From: Vesta saturnalis
Lineage: Eukaryota; Arthropoda; Insecta; Coleoptera; Lampyridae
Direction of reading: 5' to 3'
Length of the DNA stretch: 64,000 bases
Assembly: GCA_036346205.1 (NCBI GenBank)
Contig: JARFJB010001910.1
Coordinates: 5,476,501 to 5,540,500 of the forward strand
The position numbers were made by a program, and so were the translations under genes. Shown here in pieces: positions 60,047 through 64,000 of the stretch. The notes under the pieces are model-generated. The model saw nothing but the letters and a program-made list of their open reading frames with translations. It was not told where the DNA came from and ran no database searches. Within the stretch, counting starts at the first letter, position 1, and every line of letters starts with the position of its first letter.

Positions 60047-60909
60047 CAGTGACTCTACTACAAACAGTGGCGACAATCGATGTATCGCTTTTTATTGGCC
60101 AGGCTAGTCACGTGGTGTACGGCCGCCATTAAGAGGCAAATTTTCTTTGTTGACGTTTAAGCAGCATTGGCTATTTTGGAGTGTAAATATTGCATATTAA
60201 GGAGTAAAAACAATAATGAAATATTCTTGCAGTAAATGCATTTGTTGCTGTAAAAATTGTATGTAATCTTTGACACTGTCAAAGTGACAATTGCACTGCG
60301 ACTTATACGATTTTTTATACATGAGTTAAATTATCTATAATAAAGTAGATATAGGCATTGAATTCAATAATTATTGTTATTGTTAGTAAATTTTAGTAGT
60401 TACTGATTATTATCTGTAATAATAAATAGAATTTAGTATGAACTGGATATGTAGGCATAACGTTGTATGCGAATCAAATATACATTTCTCACATTATCTT
60501 GGTTTTGTTCTTTAGACTGCATTGTTCTAAACAATATTCGCTTACTAAAATAAGCACTTAATATTACAAATAAATGGTTTTTACGAATAAGCATTAACAA
60601 AACTCAAAACAATATTTTTTATAAAAAAAACTGCTAAAAATGCTGTAACGCTATCGTCAAGTATATTTGCGACCGTACCTTAAACTTACATTTAAACAAA
60701 ACCGTATACTTAGTGTAATGATAATGGTTTTTTCCTTAAACATCAAATTAAAATCTATTTCAATAAAATGCCTCATAAATAATCGATTTTAAACAAAACA
60801 TTTGAATTTCCTGTGCTAATAATACAAACCCGCCAAACATTTTGCCTCCTAATGGCGGATGAGCGGAGTCAATCGCTGCTTGTCGCTACTGTTCGTAGTA
60901 GAGTCACTG
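60047..60909. mobile_element. non-autonomous TA-flanked transposon (MITE)
   Basis: The left end CAGTGACTCTACTACAAACA and the right end in reverse complement CAGTGACTCTACTACGAACA agree at 19 of 20 and continue as GTGGCGACA/GTAGCGACA. Subterminal CCGCCATTAAGAGGCAAA/CCGCCATTAGGAGGCAAA also match. TA lies on both sides (60045-60046 and 60910-60911). The 863-bp unit has no transposase. CAG ends plus TA suggest a Tc1/mariner-superfamily (pogo/Tigger-like) source. Confidence 0.85.
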
Positions 60910-60914
60910 TACTG

Positions 60915-61105
60915 ATCTGACATAAAGTTTTAAACAACTTCTTGACATAGGTAATTCTTTTTGTTTTTACGATGTTGCCTATTTTCGTAATAAACTTATA
61001 AAAGAGGTTGCATAATTATCCTAAAATAATTGTTATTAAAATTATTTCCTTTCTTTTAATTTCCACTTCGTAGGTTGGAAGGTCAAGTGTTGTTTCACAC
61101 AAAAT
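60915..61105 (+). repeat. module B copy
   Basis: GACATAAAGTTTTAAACAAC, ACGATGTTGCCTATTTTCGT, AAGAGGTTGCATAATTATCC and GTAGGTTGGAAGGTCAAGTG follow in the order seen at 24035-24256. The MITE at 60047-60909 ends a few bases before it. Confidence 0.7.
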
Positions 61106-61142
61106 ACCTATTTTATTTCGCTGTAAACAATATTAATAGATA

Positions 61143-63670
61143 CCGTCAATCGGGGTGAATCGGGACGGTTTTCAGTATTTTTTAATGATAACTTTCGACA
61201 GAAATAACGAAATAAATCAGAAATTGGGAATATTGTTTTAGATGGCAGCTCTATTGAAACGTGAAGAGAAGTATTTTTTTGGTCTGCCGATGAAGTTAAA
61301 CAAATATTTTTGTTAGTGTCCCAATTGACCCCTCAAAAAGGGTGAATCGGGACACCCATTTATTTTGCATTTAAAATGCAAGTAACCCCTCTAATGGGGT
61401 CAATCGGGACACTAAGCTTAAAAAAAAAGAAATATGATCGGAGAAAAGCATTTTTCCATGAAAAAGGTCTTTGCTTTGGTAGGCACATTATGTAACAAAA
61501 TATAAAACAAAGGCACTTATAAATAATAAGATTTAAGTTTTAAATGAGCTGGGAACTCATATCCACCACGTCTTAGTTTAGTTGGTGATGGCAATTTTTT
61601 TACAATTTGACATAAATTTATAATGCTTATGTCGTCCATTGCAGGAAAGATAAAACAATTTTTCTTTTTTCTATTGGGACGTAGAAATTTAACTTAATTT
61701 AATATCGTTTAGTTTTTGAATTTGACCAACAAAGAATTTCTTGTCCTTATTGGTTTCAAACTGGACTTCAATAAACTCCCCAATATACAGGTTTTCCGCG
61801 GCCACTTTTCCTAGATTATCCTCTTCTTCTTCGTTTTCCTTATCGATTTCAGATTCGGAGCTTATGTCAGGTTCAACTTCATCCTGATCATAACAGTCCA
61901 CGAAGACTTCCACAGCTGTACTGGTTCATGGTCCAGCTTGCGACGTTTGTGGAAATGCTGTAGCGGCAACACTTTTTCCGGGTTCAACAGCAATCTTCTT
62001 TTTCCTTGTGACTGTTGGCCTGCATATACTTCTACTCTCGTTCAGTAATTCTTCAACAGACGCTGTCCAAGCTTGAGGATCAACTTCTTCCATGCGCCCT
62101 GTTCTTTGTGGCAGACGTTTTGTTACCTGGGTTCTATCTAGTGGGTTAATTCCGGTTGCAGCAAATGATTTTATAATATTTGCACGCATAGTATCTAATC
62201 TGCTTATGGCAGAATTTAGCAACCTAGGGAAATACTGTTTAGGTAATGATCCCTTATATTTTTTTTCCACTCTTGCAGGACCTTGCGCCAACGTTTCTTC
62301 AAGGGCCCAAACACAGCCACATCAAGCGGCTGGGTCAAATGTGTTGAATTGGGTGGTAGAAGTCAAAACCGAATGTTATTTTCCTCACAAAGTTCTACCA
62401 CTCTATATGATAAATGACTACATAGGTTGTCCCCAATTACAACTCTCGGTGCTGGCTGCTTTTTTAGAAAGGGAAGTGCAATTGTTATAAACCAGTCTTC
62501 GAAAAGTGCTTGATCAAACCACCCAGTTTTATTTCTACCATACCGTGTTCCGTTTGGACCATTCTCTGTCCAGGTATCATAAATATGTTCACTTTTATAG
62601 ACCACGAAAGGGGGAAGCATCTCGCCCGATGCGCTTATTGAAAACATTACTGAAGTCGAAGATTTTGTCGAGTCGATAATGCGCTCTGGATGTCGTTTTT
62701 CTTTTCACCACTACATATTTTCTCCCTGGATCATCAACGAAGCAAGTTTCATCGTAGTTGATAATGGATTGAGGTTGAACGTTTTGTAGAACTTCTGCTA
62801 GATTGTCAAAGAAGTTGTTTATTATGTCGGGAGTTATGGACGCACGAGACCGTTTGATGTTCTCGCAAAGTCTGACTGTAAAAGCTTGTTGATGTCTAGA
62901 ATAAAATAAGTTGACCCAGTCGGGACCTGGTAAATTGCTGTTGAATTTAGCGACTTTAGTTCCCTTTCTATCAAGATAGCCCTTGACTATATAGCGGATA
63001 TCAATTTTTTTAAAAGGATAGCCCCATTCTCCCATAATTGTAATTAATTCAACAAGCCTGATCTCCTCATTAGCACTTAAAATAGTTTGTCCTTGTTTCT
63101 TCACATTCTTGCTAGTATGTCTTTGCAACGTTGATTTTGGTGTGTTAAATATTTCGTTTGCTTCTCTAAGGCTTATTTGACCTCTACTAAACTGTCTCAA
63201 GGCCGTTTGAAACAAATTTGGGTCATAATTTTGGTAAACCCTGCTACCAGGCCGTTTTTATATTTTCTGGGCATTGTCCGGATTCACCCCTAAAAGTAAC
63301 AAAAATTATAAAAAAATTAATTAAAAACAAACTAGATGAAATAAACACATAAAATGTGAAGATTATTCCAAGGTATAACATATTAAAAAACCGAACTTAA
63401 CCTGTTAGTATAAATGCCTTTTCCTAAGGAAGTTTTCAAGCACATGCAACACGTAAACAAACAATCCACAATTCTTCCGCACCTGTACGCCACCACCACT
63501 ACAACAATACTGCACGGTGAACATGATCTCGAACACGCGTATGCCTCCCGCGCCGATTACATTTATTATGCATCCTAAAAACATCGCCCTTGCGAAATCG
63601 ACGCGAATTATCGATTCGACAACTTTTTGTCCCGATTCAACCCGCTGTCCCGATTCACCCCGATTGCCGG
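61143..63670 (-). mobile_element. pogo/Tigger (jerky-like) DNA transposon
   Basis: The left end CCGTCAATCGGGGTGAATCG and the right end in reverse complement CCGGCAATCGGGGTGAATCG match at 19 of 20 and continue GGAC. TA flanks both ends (61141-61142 and 63671-63672). The length is 2528 bp. Further copies of the (G)GGGT(G/C)AATCGGGACA motif lie just inside the ends (about 61340, 61397 and 63626, with decayed copies near 61317 and 63272). They are probably transposase-binding sites. Confidence 0.92.
61689..63274 (-). pseudogene. pogo/Tigger transposase, recently broken
   Basis: It starts MPRKYKNG (63274) and, after one frame change near 63240, has an HTH (SLREANEIFNTPKSTLQRH, about 63115-63175), a second DNA-binding part (PDWVNLFYSRHQQAF), and the DDE_1 core. 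IINYDETCFVDDPGRKYV (about 62715-62770) holds the first Asp, RVVIGDNLCSHLS (about 62395-62435) the second, and NSTHLTQPLDVAVFGPLKKR (about 62295-62355) the third. Breaks are a shift in an A-run near 62700, a TGA near 62361, a shift in an A8 run near 62265, and a TGA at about 61929. The tail is acidic (SESEIDKENEEEEDN). Only about five lesions over 1.6 kb and all three catalytic Asp codons kept point to a young copy. Confidence 0.9.
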
Positions 63671-63672
63671 TA

Positions 63673-64000
63673 ACTATAGAAATCTTTTTTAATGAACGAA
63701 CAGAAGTTCAAAGTAATAATGTAATTGTATTATTTTAAAACTAAATCTGTAAGTCCGCTCCAGTACGAATTTTTTCAATCATATCGTATATACGAAAATT
63801 TTTAATTCATTCTTGCTATTATCGGAGGAATACTATGGTTTTGGGGTTAGAAAATCGCTGTCTCATGTCTTAAAATTTGACGTTCGGCAAACCAAATGAG
63901 TGTGATAATAAATACATATTTACAGTAAATAGAAAGAGGCAGCTAGGCATCTATTATAAATCTATCTCAAGTAAAAAATGTAATTTAGCTGAAAATATGT
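63673..64000. other. right edge, nothing recognised
   Basis: AT-rich DNA beyond the pogo element; no coding or repeat signal was recognised. Confidence 0.4.

Overview
This window looks like AT-rich nuclear DNA from an arthropod, most likely an insect. The reasons are spliced eukaryotic genes with very short introns, mariner, piggyBac, hAT, Harbinger and pogo/Tigger transposons, Penelope-like retroelements, tRNA-derived SINEs, and huge CA/GT satellites. I cannot name the species.

Three host genes can be rebuilt with confidence, all on the minus strand. They are mitochondrial ribosomal protein S2 (20268-21082, 2 exons, 254 aa), the RNA polymerase II CTD phosphatase RPAP2 (28412-30274, 7 exons, 519 aa) and a syntaxin-7/12-like endosomal SNARE (51453-52606, 5 exons, 266 aa). 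Their splice sites keep frame exactly and nearly all introns are 48-58 nt. A fourth gene-like unit, a Myb/SANT-type DNA-binding protein (31142-31822, plus), is damaged and is followed directly by a mariner.

The rest is mostly mobile DNA, usually broken and often nested. From left to right: a Penelope-like element (1-1305); piggyBac 1 (about 2472-4882); a deleted DUF4817-type transposon (6545-7321); a 1.37-kb satellite block (7323-8690); a gypsy-type gag remnant (9120-9740); a complete-ended hAT (11647-13514); a Penelope-like element between inverted repeats (15735-16960); a foldback element and 268-bp tandem repeats (18059-19624); an adenain-like protease fragment (21630-21941); a mariner joined to a Harbinger fragment (31816-33004); a tRNA-SINE (34140-34448); tRNA-like repeats (37.3-38.9 kb); a ZMYM1-like hAT remnant (39050-40385); piggyBac 2 between TTAA sites (40459-43542); a 2.2-kb GT satellite with a pure (TG)373 core (43838-46085); a Harbinger transposase whose putative intron holds a mariner and an antisense MADF-BESS exon (46910-49290); a DDE_3-type transposon with inverted repeats of about 355-410 bp (53281-55330); a third Penelope-like fragment (55545-56165); a TA-flanked MITE (60047-60909); and a pogo/Tigger element with perfect TA target duplication (61143-63670).

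Two dispersed non-coding modules, called A and B here, recur about seven times each. The outer end of module A repeatedly abuts CA/GT simple repeats, which suggests these satellites grew from the ends of this family. I found no CRISPR, rRNA or convincing functional tRNA gene.
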